Shown here: positions 1-7,326 of the stretch, piece by piece
Layout of the letters: each line of letters opens with the position of its first letter
Numbering within the stretch: the first letter of the stretch is position 1
Origin: an uncultured Alistipes sp.
Lineage (GTDB): Bacteria; Bacteroidota; Bacteroidia; Bacteroidales; Rikenellaceae
Direction of reading: 5' to 3'
Length of the DNA: 30,768 nt
Assembly: GCA_900768045.1 (NCBI GenBank)
Contig: CAAGBL010000046.1
Location: forward strand, 1 to 30,768
Made by a program: the position numbers and the translations under genes
The notes under the pieces: generated by a model
Seen by the model: only the letters and a program-made list of their open reading frames with translations
Told to the model about the DNA's origin: nothing
The model's database searches: none

Positions 1-118
1 AGAAGGGGTTAGATTTGGCTTATCGCAAAAGTGAGCACCCGAGGATAGTACAAGAAGTACAGCCTCGGGTGCTCAGCCTTTTGGGATAGGTCAAAGATGA
101 CCCCTTATCACAAGAAAT
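1..118 (-). repeat. Palindromic MITE-like 3'-end element, copy 1 (cut by window start)
   Basis: Read on the minus strand, it starts with the head TTTCTTGTGATAAGGGG, carries a central hairpin (arms GAGCACCCGAGG at 33-44 and CCTCGGGTGCTC at 63-74, inner GTAC/GTAC with a 5-nt loop), and ends in CCCCTTCT at base 1. Comparison with the other copies shows that only about 10 bp of the far terminal repeat are missing. The first 40 bp and both hairpin arms are identical to copy 3 near 22.1 kb, while the loop and tail differ. The head overlaps the end of the DUF819 gene and provides its TGA stop. The hairpin could also act as that gene's terminator. Confidence 0.8.
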
Positions 119-1277
119 TCAACAATGTTGCCATCAAAACGCCAAAATGATTACCGAGGGCATAGCCCACAATACCTGCTCCAAGGCCCACAATAAGCAC
201 ACTCTTATTCTTCATGGCCACAACCATCATGGGGACAAAGGGTGGCGAGTTGATAAATGCCACCGACGAGGCAACCATAGAGTCGGCATCGACACGCATA
301 AAGCGGCAGAAGAGGGCATGCATGAGTGTTGATCCGAAGACTGCAACACAGAGGAAGAGTATCTGATTTACGCCCTCCGAGAGGTTGAGCGTCGAGAAAT
401 CGGCCATAGAGGCCATGGCTATACTAAATATATATATAAGGTACATGCCTATATCGAAGCTACGCTTAAGGTTGCGTATAGGCTTAAAAAATGAGCAAAC
501 GACACCCAGCGTACTAAGCACAAGGATAAATATTACCATAAACCACTCGTCGCCAAAGGGTAGTGTGCTTGCCGCCGAGAGCGCAACAAGAAGGAGTGTT
601 ACGCCTACAATCTTGCCAAGCTCACGCATACCCTCTTTTGTCCATAGTCCCTCGTAGGGATTACGCTCCTGCTCGGCAATCTGGCGGTCAAGCTCAGCAC
701 ACTCCTCGGCAGAGAGTGTGGTATTGCTCTTTTGGCCATAGAGCTTACGAAAGAGCCTGTAGCCCACCGACACCAAGAATACGAGGTAGAGGAACGAGAT
801 GACAATGTCGTAGGAGCACATGATGACGTATGCCTGCTCCTCAACCTTAAATATAGACTGCAAGGCTGCGGCATTGAGCATGCCGCCCGTGTACATTCCT
901 GACATGATACCACCAATCTCGGCACCTTCCGAGATGTGCTTACCAAAGAGTAGGTAGCCCACTACAACAGCGACAAAAACCGACAAGAAGCCACTTATAC
1001 AGACTCTCAGCTGTAGGCTCGCCTCGTTGAATGTAAAGCGGCAAGCATAGAGCATCATAGGTATTGCGAGGGGTATTGTAGCGCTTGTTGCTATCTCCTG
1101 CACAAGAGGCATGTGCTCAGGCTTACAGCCAATATTTCCGATAAGGATACCCATGGCGTAGAGCACCATGATAGGGCCTAATTTATTAAGCAGTGGAATG
1201 CGCTGACAGAGCCACAAAACAAGGGCTGGCGCAAGGCAAAAGATGAGTGTTAGTAGGACGGAATTAACTATTTCCAT
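108..1277 (-). CDS. DUF819 family integral membrane protein
   Basis: A 389-residue, very hydrophobic protein with about ten predicted membrane segments and a glycine-rich central stretch (GGIMSGMYTGGMLNAAA). This resembles the DUF819 (YjcL-like) family of inner-membrane proteins, whose substrate is not established. The frame is open 27 codons further upstream, but a -7 box (TATCTTTG on the minus strand, 1301-1308) lies inside that extension, and the first membrane helix begins right after the internal MEIVNSV. I therefore place the start at 1277. The last codons (Asn-Phe-Leu-stop) fall in the repeat element that begins here. It is transcribed divergently from the SBF transporter. Family assignment is by recognition of the fold pattern; function is unknown. 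Confidence 0.8.
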   Translation of the reverse strand: MEIVNSVLLTLIFCLAPALVLWLCQRIPLLNKLGPIMVLYAMGILIGNIGCKPEHMPLVQEIATSATIPLAIPMMLYACRFTFNEASLQLRVCISGFLSVFVAVVVGYLLFGKHISEGAEIGGIMSGMYTGGMLNAAALQSIFKVEEQAYVIMCSYDIVISFLYLVFLVSVGYRLFRKLYGQKSNTTLSAEECAELDRQIAEQERNPYEGLWTKEGMRELGKIVGVTLLLVALSAASTLPFGDEWFMVIFILVLSTLGVVCSFFKPIRNLKRSFDIGMYLIYIFSIAMASMADFSTLNLSEGVNQILFLCVAVFGSTLMHALFCRFMRVDADSMVASSVAFINSPPFVPMMVVAMKNKSVLIVGLGAGIVGYALGNHFGVLMATLLNFL

Positions 1278-1300
1278 AGCGTTATTTGGATATTTGTCTA

Positions 1301-1308
1301 CAAAGATA
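1301..1308 (-). promoter_or_regulatory. Bacteroidota -7 box for the DUF819 gene
   Basis: TATCTTTG on the minus strand matches TAnnTTTG. No good TTTG -33 box is found 19-20 bp upstream. The start site would fall near 1294, giving a leader of about 17 nt to the start at 1277. Confidence 0.5.
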
Positions 1309-1434
1309 GTGCTTTTGTTATAAAGTTGTTCTTTCGAGCGACATTCTCTTAGCTTCACACAGCAAGAATAAGTATTTGTACTTAAAATATGCTATTTTGT
1401 CCACAAAAGAATATATTTTTTAATATAATTTGCC

Positions 1435-1442
1435 TACATTTG
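1435..1442 (+). promoter_or_regulatory. Bacteroidota -7 box for the transporter/acyltransferase/OMP operon
   Basis: TACATTTG matches TAnnTTTG. The -33 region is only AT-rich. Transcription would begin near 1449, leaving a leader of about 100 nt. That leader holds a possible bulged stem (CTCA...AGTAG with CTACT...GAG, about 1475-1502) and a small CCCC/GGGG hairpin at 1521-1534, just before the ATG at 1552. Confidence 0.45.
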
Positions 1443-1551
1443 TGAATTGAAGTTCTTTTCGAGCTCATAGAGAGTAGCTGTGTGTAGCGACTCCTACTGA
1501 GTAAAAACTAACCCAACATACCCCTATGGTGGGGTGCGAATAAATTATTTT

Positions 1552-2520
1552 ATGAAGGAGATATTGATTGGTCTTAAGAACTTTGGTGAGATTGACCTCG
1601 GTTCTGGCGAGATGTTTTTGGTAAACATCATTCTTGCATTCGTAATGTTTGGCGTGGCACTCGGCATCAAGGTCGAGATGTTCAAGGACGTATTTAAGAA
1701 CCCTAAGTCTGTTATCACAGGCCTTCTATTGCAGTGGGTGGGCCTTCCCCTCGCAACATTTATTCTTGTTATCCTGCTCAACCCCGTTATCACACCTATT
1801 GTAGCTATCGGCATGCTTCTCGTTGCATCGTGTCCTGGTGGCAACATCTCAAACTTTATGTCATCACTTGCTAAGGGCAACATCGAGCTCTCGGTGTCGA
1901 TGACAGCGGTATCAACAATCGCATCGCCTTTTGTAACACCTTTCAACTTCTGGTTGTGGGGCACACTCTACTGCAAGTATGCATCAGTGCATAACGATAT
2001 TCCTACTCTCGAGATTCCATTCCCCGAGATGCTTCAGCAGATTGTGATATTGCTCGGTATTCCAATTCTTCTCGGTATTCTCGTGTCACGCTACCTTCCA
2101 AAGTTGGCGCAGAAGCTCGAGAAACCTGCACAGATTCTCTCGTTGCTCCTCTTTATGGGCATGGTGGCTGTGTCGCTCACACAGGTTCTCAGTGGTCTTG
2201 AGGTTAAGTGGGAGGTGTACTTGGCTATCCTCACCGTGCTCTTGTTGGTTGTTATCCACAACGCCACAGTGCTCGGCACAGGCTTCTTCGTAGGTAAGCT
2301 CATCAAGGCTCCAGAAAAGGATCTCCGCTCGCTAACCATCGAAACAGGTATCCAGAACTCAGGCCTTGGCCTTGCCCTACTCTTCAACGCAAAGATTTTT
2401 GATCCTAACGTCTGGACCGACATGACAGGCATGGTGCTCATCGCTGCCCTTTGGGGCATCTGGCACATCGTATCGGGCCTTACTGTAGCATCAATCTTCA
2501 AGAGAAGAGAGCTCAAATAA
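1552..2520 (+). CDS. Bile acid:sodium symporter (SBF/BASS) family transporter
   Basis: About 322 residues with roughly nine to ten membrane helices. The segment ASCPGGNISNFMSSLAKGN is the conserved SBF/BASS signature, and the late ETGIQNSGLGLAL segment matches the second crossover helix of the family. Members import organic anions with sodium (bile acids, pyruvate, pantothenate and others), so the substrate cannot be read from the sequence. An in-frame GTG lies six codons upstream at 1534, within the CCCC/GGGG hairpin; the ATG at 1552 is the simpler start. It is the first gene of an apparent operon, with the acyltransferase beginning 25 bp after its stop. Confidence 0.88.
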   Translation: MKEILIGLKNFGEIDLGSGEMFLVNIILAFVMFGVALGIKVEMFKDVFKNPKSVITGLLLQWVGLPLATFILVILLNPVITPIVAIGMLLVASCPGGNISNFMSSLAKGNIELSVSMTAVSTIASPFVTPFNFWLWGTLYCKYASVHNDIPTLEIPFPEMLQQIVILLGIPILLGILVSRYLPKLAQKLEKPAQILSLLLFMGMVAVSLTQVLSGLEVKWEVYLAILTVLLLVVIHNATVLGTGFFVGKLIKAPEKDLRSLTIETGIQNSGLGLALLFNAKIFDPNVWTDMTGMVLIAALWGIWHIVSGLTVASIFKRRELK

Positions 2521-2545
2521 GAGGTATAAGTAATATTGGCATATT

Positions 2546-3877
2546 ATGGCAAAGCGTACTAAGAAGATACAGGACTACAACTTTTTATATAGCTTTTTGC
2601 GCCACTATACCGACCTTGCACTAAAGCTATCATACCGCACAATCAAGTATGTAGGTCGTGAGCGTATACCACAAGATGGTGCAGTGATATATGCGCCAAA
2701 CCACACCAACGCCCTTATGGACGCAATGGTAATCTTGGCGCTCGACAAAAAGCCTAAGGTATTTGTTGCACGTGCCGACATCTTCCGCAACCCTAAGCTT
2801 GCAAAGATTCTTACATTCCTCAAGATTATGCCTATTATGCGTATGCGTGACGGCATGGACGAGGTGCGCAAGAACAACGAGACTATTGAGAAGGCGGTAG
2901 ACGTATTGCGTGACAAGGTGCCATTCTGCATCTTCCCTGAGGGTACGCATCAGGCTAAATACTCGTCATTGCCACTCTCTAAGGGCATCTTCCGCATCGC
3001 TCTTCAGGCGCAGGAGCTAATGCCCGACATGCCACTATACATCGTGCCCGTGGGCCTTCGCTATGGTAACTTCTTCCGTTTCCGCTCGACAGCACGTGTA
3101 GGCATTGGCGAACCAATAAATGTTGGCGACTTTGTAGCCAAGCACTCGGAGCTAAGCCCTGCCGAACTGATCAACGTGATGAAGGAGCAGCTCGACGAGA
3201 GAATGAAGGAGACTATATTCTACATTCCTAACGACGAGAACTACGACGCTAAGTATGATATATGTGCTGCTGTTGTTCGCCAGCAGGTGCACAACCTTCG
3301 CAAGGAGAACAAAAAGCTACGTGGCTTAGATGCACACTTCGAGGCAAACAACCGCACATTGGAGCGCATAGCCCAAATTAACGAGAGCGATAAGGCGCTC
3401 TACGACGAGCTCATTGAGCTTGGCAACAAGGCCTCGGCACTACGCAAGGCGGAGCGCATAAGCGTATCATCGGTATTTGTGCGCCACCACACCATAACAC
3501 GCATACTTCGTCGTCTGCTATTTATCGTATCGTTGCCCTACACCATACCAGCATCGATATTATCACTGCCGATGACATTCACTTGTAAGGCTATATTCAA
3601 GAAACTAAAGGACTACGCATTCCGCAACTCGGTGCGCTACCTCATCAATCTTGTCATGTGGCCATTGCTTATGATCATCTACTCGGCATTAGCATACATA
3701 TTCCTACCTTGGCAGTGGGCACTACCACTAACCCTTGCGATGTTGCCAGCACCAATTATTGCACACGAAATCTATCGTCTTGTGCGCATTCTACGTTCCG
3801 ACATAAAGCTGCATATTAACAAGGAGCTACGTGGCTATTACGCACGTATTAACGAGATAATATTTAACGAAAAATAG
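2546..3877 (+). CDS. Lysophospholipid acyltransferase family protein (PlsC-like) with C-terminal membrane segments
   Basis: A 443-residue protein. The N-terminal 220 residues are a PlsC-type acyltransferase: an NHTNALMD catalytic block (His53, Asp59), an ARADIF block near 76-80 and FPEGTHQ at 130-136, the phosphate-binding block. This fits acyl transfer to lysophosphatidic acid or a similar lysolipid at the inner membrane. The His-to-Asp spacing is H-x5-D, one residue longer than the classic H-x4-D. A charged helical region (about 225-310) follows, then two to three hydrophobic segments (about 325-420). The gene sits between a transporter and an outer-membrane barrel gene that starts 5 bp later, so it is probably cotranscribed with them. 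The exact substrate is unknown. Confidence 0.82.
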   Translation: MAKRTKKIQDYNFLYSFLRHYTDLALKLSYRTIKYVGRERIPQDGAVIYAPNHTNALMDAMVILALDKKPKVFVARADIFRNPKLAKILTFLKIMPIMRMRDGMDEVRKNNETIEKAVDVLRDKVPFCIFPEGTHQAKYSSLPLSKGIFRIALQAQELMPDMPLYIVPVGLRYGNFFRFRSTARVGIGEPINVGDFVAKHSELSPAELINVMKEQLDERMKETIFYIPNDENYDAKYDICAAVVRQQVHNLRKENKKLRGLDAHFEANNRTLERIAQINESDKALYDELIELGNKASALRKAERISVSSVFVRHHTITRILRRLLFIVSLPYTIPASILSLPMTFTCKAIFKKLKDYAFRNSVRYLINLVMWPLLMIIYSALAYIFLPWQWALPLTLAMLPAPIIAHEIYRLVRILRSDIKLHINKELRGYYARINEIIFNEK

Positions 3878-3882
3878 ACTCT

Positions 3883-5343
3883 ATGAAACGACTTATTGCT
3901 TTGCTTTTGTTGGTGGCGATGTTTGCTCCAGCAACCTATGCACACGAGACAGAGAGAAAGGGTGAGAAAAAGAAGAAGGAGGTACAATACAACGAGAACG
4001 GCGAGATTATCAAAACAGGCTATAACTATGGTCCTCTGCCCGCTGTGGCCTTCGATGCCGACAAGGGTTTCCAGCTCGGTGCTCTCTTGAACATCTACGA
4101 CTTTGGCGATGGCTCGACATATCCTAACCCTCGCCAGCACTGGTACTTCGAGGCGTCGTTCTTCACTAAGGGCTCGCAGCTCTTCGTAGTGTCGTACGAC
4201 AACAAGACGCTTATTCCTGGCGTACGTTGGTCGACAGCCGTGACGCTAACAAACGACAAGGCTATGGACTTCTACGGCTTCAATGGCTACCGAGCACACT
4301 ACGACCACGAGCTAGTGGCATTGGGTAAGGATAAGCAGGACATGAGCCACTTCATCTACACACCAAAGTATCGTATCAACCGCATAGCCCTACTCGCTAA
4401 GACCGACTTTGTGGGTAACATCTGGGATAAGAAGCTCTTTTGGGAGGCAGGCTACCACTTCAGCTACTTCAAGCAGGGATACGACGATAAGCAGGCGCTT
4501 AACTTCGACAGGATAAACAAAAATAAGGAGGAGTACAAACAGTTCCCTACCGACCCTGCAGCAGCAAACTTCGAGGAGCCACTATTCGACCTTTATCGTA
4601 AGTGGGGCATAATCTCTGAGGAGGAGGCATGGGGCGGCATCAACTCTACCGTACGCCTCGGATTGTTGTACGACACACGTGACAAGGAGGGTGCTCCAAC
4701 ACGTGGTATCTGGGCCGAGGGCCACCTCACGTTAGCTCCAAAGTGGCTCGGCACAACAAACCCATACTACCGCTACTCGCTAACATTCCGCCACTATGTG
4801 CCTATCGTCGAAAACGACATCCTCACATTTGCATACCGCCTAAACTATGAGGGCACGTTTGGCAAGAAGGCGCCATACTACGTCTTGCCATACATCACCA
4901 CTGTAGGCCAGTCTTACGATCGTGACGGCATGGGTGGCTACCGCACAATACGTGGTATTATGCGTAACCGTGTGCAGGGCCTCGACATGGCATCGTACAA
5001 CGTGGAGCTACGCTGGCGCTTCGTGGGCTTCAGACTATGGAATCAGAATATAGCCTTCGGACTTAACGTATTTAGCGACGGTACGATGGTTACCAAAGAG
5101 TACGACATGTCATTCAAGGGCGAGGAGCAGTATCGCCAGGAGTATAACGAGTATATGGCGAAGGGCCTTGACCACGACCGCCCACACATCACTGTCGGTG
5201 GTGGCTTACGCTTCATCATGAACCAAAACTTCATCGTGGCATTTGAGTATGGTTTGCCAGTGAGCAAGTTCAGCAAGAACCCAGTGATAAAGAGGCAGGA
5301 CGGCAATGGTGCTTTCTACATTAACACCGGCTTCCTATTCTAA
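3883..5343 (+). CDS. Omp85/BamA-like outer-membrane beta-barrel protein
   Basis: 486 residues with a cleavable signal peptide (about 1-20, ending ATYA-H). The rest is rich in alternating aromatic/polar strands. LGLLYDTRDKEGAPTRGIW is the typical strand-turn of the bacterial surface antigen (D15/Omp85) domain, and YRTIRGIMRNRVQG resembles the barrel's lid-loop VRGF/Y-like motif. The chain ends in FLF, with the terminal Phe expected of proteins inserted by the BAM complex. It has no N-terminal POTRA array, so it is a barrel-only Omp85 relative rather than BamA itself. It is the last gene of the operon. Its stop codon is followed at once by the palindromic repeat, whose hairpin is the only terminator candidate. 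Confidence 0.8.
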   Translation: MKRLIALLLLVAMFAPATYAHETERKGEKKKKEVQYNENGEIIKTGYNYGPLPAVAFDADKGFQLGALLNIYDFGDGSTYPNPRQHWYFEASFFTKGSQLFVVSYDNKTLIPGVRWSTAVTLTNDKAMDFYGFNGYRAHYDHELVALGKDKQDMSHFIYTPKYRINRIALLAKTDFVGNIWDKKLFWEAGYHFSYFKQGYDDKQALNFDRINKNKEEYKQFPTDPAAANFEEPLFDLYRKWGIISEEEAWGGINSTVRLGLLYDTRDKEGAPTRGIWAEGHLTLAPKWLGTTNPYYRYSLTFRHYVPIVENDILTFAYRLNYEGTFGKKAPYYVLPYITTVGQSYDRDGMGGYRTIRGIMRNRVQGLDMASYNVELRWRFVGFRLWNQNIAFGLNVFSDGTMVTKEYDMSFKGEEQYRQEYNEYMAKGLDHDRPHITVGGGLRFIMNQNFIVAFEYGLPVSKFSKNPVIKRQDGNGAFYINTGFLF

Positions 5344-5467
5344 TTTGTTGTGATAAGGGGTCATCTGCGGCCTTTCAATCAAAGCTCCGAATGAGCAGTA
5401 CGCAAGTACAGCCCATCCGGAGCTTTTTCATGTCAAGGTCACATCTGCAACCCTTCTAACAACAAAT
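5344..5467 (+). repeat. Palindromic MITE-like 3'-end element, copy 2
   Basis: It begins directly after the TAA of the Omp85-like gene with head TTTGTTGTGATAAGGGG and ends with CTTCTAACAACAAAT, an imperfect inverted copy of the head. The central hairpin (5381-5426) has arms AAAGCTCCG/CGGAGCTTT, unrelated in sequence to those of copies 1 and 3, but keeps the inner GTAC-GCAA-GTAC and an adjacent A-A mismatch. A T-run after the stem makes it a plausible terminator for the operon. Confidence 0.8.
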
Positions 5468-5539
5468 ATTTCTTGCTAATTGAGGAGGGCAGGGGCTGGG
5501 ATAAATGGGATCGCTTCGCTTGATGGGAGAGAGGGGAAT

Positions 5540-5803
5540 TTAGTGAGTAGTGAGTAATGAGTAGTGAGTAATGAGTAACAAAAAATATTACTAATTACTA
5601 ATTACTAATTACTATTTACTATTTACTAATTTCTAATTCGATAGCGCCTCGCTAAACTCCTTAAATTCCTTAAATTCTCTAAACTCACTATCTCTGCGCT
5701 TCCCATCTGTCCCATCTGTCCCATCTATCCCATCTATCCCATTTATCTCATCTTCCCTATCTTTCCTGTCGTCCCCATCTATCCTATTCGTCCCATTTCT
5801 CAT
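5540..5803. repeat. Degenerate 7-9 bp tandem-repeat array A
   Basis: This accounts for most of the 465-bp gap between the Omp85-like gene and the folate gene. Four patches follow each other: GAGTAATGAGTAGT units (5540-5579), a TTACTAA heptamer run (5586-5638), a nonamer run of CTAAACTCC/TTAAATTCC type (5651-5695), and a nonamer run of CCCATCTGT/CCCATCTAT type (5701-5803). Between patches two and three is a core ending GATAGCGCCTC (5630-5650) that recurs inverted in array B at 10173-10193 with two mismatches. No ORF or promoter was seen. The first two patches are partly complementary and could pair. Confidence 0.75.
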
Positions 5804-5808
5804 TTTAG

Positions 5809-6345
5809 CTACCTCGCCACGACCTCGTCAACAAGCACGTCGTGCTCGGCAGTGGGTAGCTCGTCGAATATCTGACACTCGAAGCAGATGCCCGTCTTAT
5901 GAGCACGGAAGCCAGGGAGTGTCATATACTTATCGTAGAAGCCGCCACCACGGCCAAGTCTCTCTCCACGACGAGTGAAGGCACGAGCAGGGACGATGAT
6001 AAGGTCGATATCTCGAACCGAACACTCCTCATCGCCCATAGGCTCCTCGATGCCGAAGGCTCCCGTCTGCATACGCTCGGGCGAGTAGTCGTAGAAGCGC
6101 ATAACATCACCCTCGACACGTGGCACCACGACACGCTTGCCAAGCATAGGCCACCTATCAAGGGCATACTGTGTAGGCACCTCATCGCCCATGGCGGCAA
6201 ATAGCGCTACGCATCGTGCTTCGACAAAGGCGTCAAGACGTTCGATATGGTCAAAAATTTGCTTAGATGTCGACTGCTTACCCGCCTCGTCCAACTCCTT
6301 AATACGGCGGCGCACCTCCTTACGAATCTCCTTTTTTTGCTCCAT
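5809..6345 (-). CDS. 5-formyltetrahydrofolate cyclo-ligase
   Basis: 178 residues, the usual size for this cytosolic enzyme (MTHFS family), which uses ATP to convert 5-formyl-THF to 5,10-methenyl-THF and so returns a stored folate to one-carbon metabolism. The near-invariant RLGRGGGFYDKY block lies at 129-140, preceded by the DLIIVPARAF strand; a basic N-terminal helix (EIRKEVRRRIKELD) is also typical. The gene is alone on the minus strand, divergent from sdhCAB, with array A directly behind its stop. No clear TAnnTTTG box was found in front of it. Glycine cleavage (gcvP, same window) feeds the same folate pool. Confidence 0.92.
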   Translation of the reverse strand: MEQKKEIRKEVRRRIKELDEAGKQSTSKQIFDHIERLDAFVEARCVALFAAMGDEVPTQYALDRWPMLGKRVVVPRVEGDVMRFYDYSPERMQTGAFGIEEPMGDEECSVRDIDLIIVPARAFTRRGERLGRGGGFYDKYMTLPGFRAHKTGICFECQIFDELPTAEHDVLVDEVVAR

Positions 6346-6423
6346 AGTCTCAAAATATCCAAAAATTATTGGTCATTAACCACAATTATCGCAGTTTACT
6401 ACGTAAATAATCAGTTTTAGGTA

Positions 6424-6453
6424 TTGCTAATATACAAACAATTCTTATCTTTG
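6424..6453 (+). promoter_or_regulatory. sdhCAB promoter
   Basis: TATCTTTG at 6446-6453 matches the -7 TAnnTTTG box, and ATTG ending at 6426 lies 19 bp upstream as a -33 element. Transcription should start near 6460, giving a leader of about 90 nt before the ATG at 6549. Confidence 0.7.
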
Positions 6454-6548
6454 CAGTAGCATTTGGTGCGCACCTATGCACCAAGTCTATCTTACGACAC
6501 AAAGAACTGACAGAAACTATTTACAAATATAATTAATTTTTTACACTT

Positions 6549-7289
6549 ATGGGATGTTTTCTAACTAATTCATCAGTGGGAAAGAAGGTTGTTATGAGCG
6601 TTACAGGATGTTTCCTTGTACTCTTCATCCTCTTCCACATGTCAATGAACCTCACAATGATCTTCAGCCGTGAGGGTTACAACATGGTCTGCGAGTTCCT
6701 CGGTGCTAACTGGTATGCACTTGCAGCAACTGTAGTTTTGGCAGCAGGTGTACTTATACACTTTGTTTATGCCTTCATTCTTACTATCGACAACTATCGT
6801 GCTCGTGGTAAGCAGCGCTATGCCGTTACCGTTCAGGAGAAGGGCGTAGCATGGTCATCTAAGAACATGCTTGTTCTCGGTATTATCGTTATCTTGGGCC
6901 TTGGTCTTCACCTTGTACACTTCTGGTCGAAGATGCAGCTTGTTGAGATTATGCACTCAGGCGTAGCTGTTGAGACTATCAACGGCGTTGAGGCTTCAAT
7001 CCACCCTGCAAATGGTGCATTGCTCATGGCTTTCACATTCTCTAAGTGGTACAACGTAGTTCTCTATCTTGTATGGTTTGCTGCTTTGTGGTTCCACCTC
7101 ACACACGGCGTATGGTCTATGTTCCAGACTGTTGGTTTTGCCAACGACACATGGTACCCACGCCTCAAGTGCATCGCTAACGTTGTTGCAACACTCATCT
7201 TCCTCGGCTTCGCTGTGGTTGCTGTATTGTGCTTCCTCAAGAGTGGCGAGTACATGACAGAGATGGTTCACTGGACTCCAGAGTTGTAA
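6549..7289 (+). CDS. sdhC: Succinate dehydrogenase/fumarate reductase cytochrome b subunit
   Basis: 246 residues with five hydrophobic segments and several in-helix or helix-edge histidines (for example FHMSMN near 35, IHFVYAF, LHLVHFW, WFHLTHG), the pattern of the diheme cytochrome b558 anchor found in Bacteroidota and epsilonproteobacterial complexes. It anchors the flavoprotein and iron-sulfur subunits in the membrane and passes electrons to or from menaquinone. First gene of sdhCAB, with sdhA 37 bp downstream. In anaerobic Bacteroidales such complexes mainly act as fumarate reductases, so frdC would be an equally fair name. Confidence 0.93.
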   Translation: MGCFLTNSSVGKKVVMSVTGCFLVLFILFHMSMNLTMIFSREGYNMVCEFLGANWYALAATVVLAAGVLIHFVYAFILTIDNYRARGKQRYAVTVQEKGVAWSSKNMLVLGIIVILGLGLHLVHFWSKMQLVEIMHSGVAVETINGVEASIHPANGALLMAFTFSKWYNVVLYLVWFAALWFHLTHGVWSMFQTVGFANDTWYPRLKCIANVVATLIFLGFAVVAVLCFLKSGEYMTEMVHWTPEL

Positions 7290-7326
7290 TATCTTGATTC
7301 GATAACAATAAAAACTAATATATATT

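Noticed and set aside
1521..1534. GTG start at 1534 for the SBF transporter
   Set aside because: It needs a rare start codon within a small hairpin and adds only six residues; the ATG at 1552 is closer to the first conserved helix.
5344..5467. Palindromic elements as integron attC sites
   Set aside because: Size and folding are similar, but the ends do not match GTTRRRY/RYYYAAC, no integrase is near and the neighbouring genes are core genes rather than cassettes.
5587..5803. CRISPR array
   Set aside because: Units are 7-9 bp, degenerate and directly adjacent, without constant-length unique spacers, and there are no cas genes.
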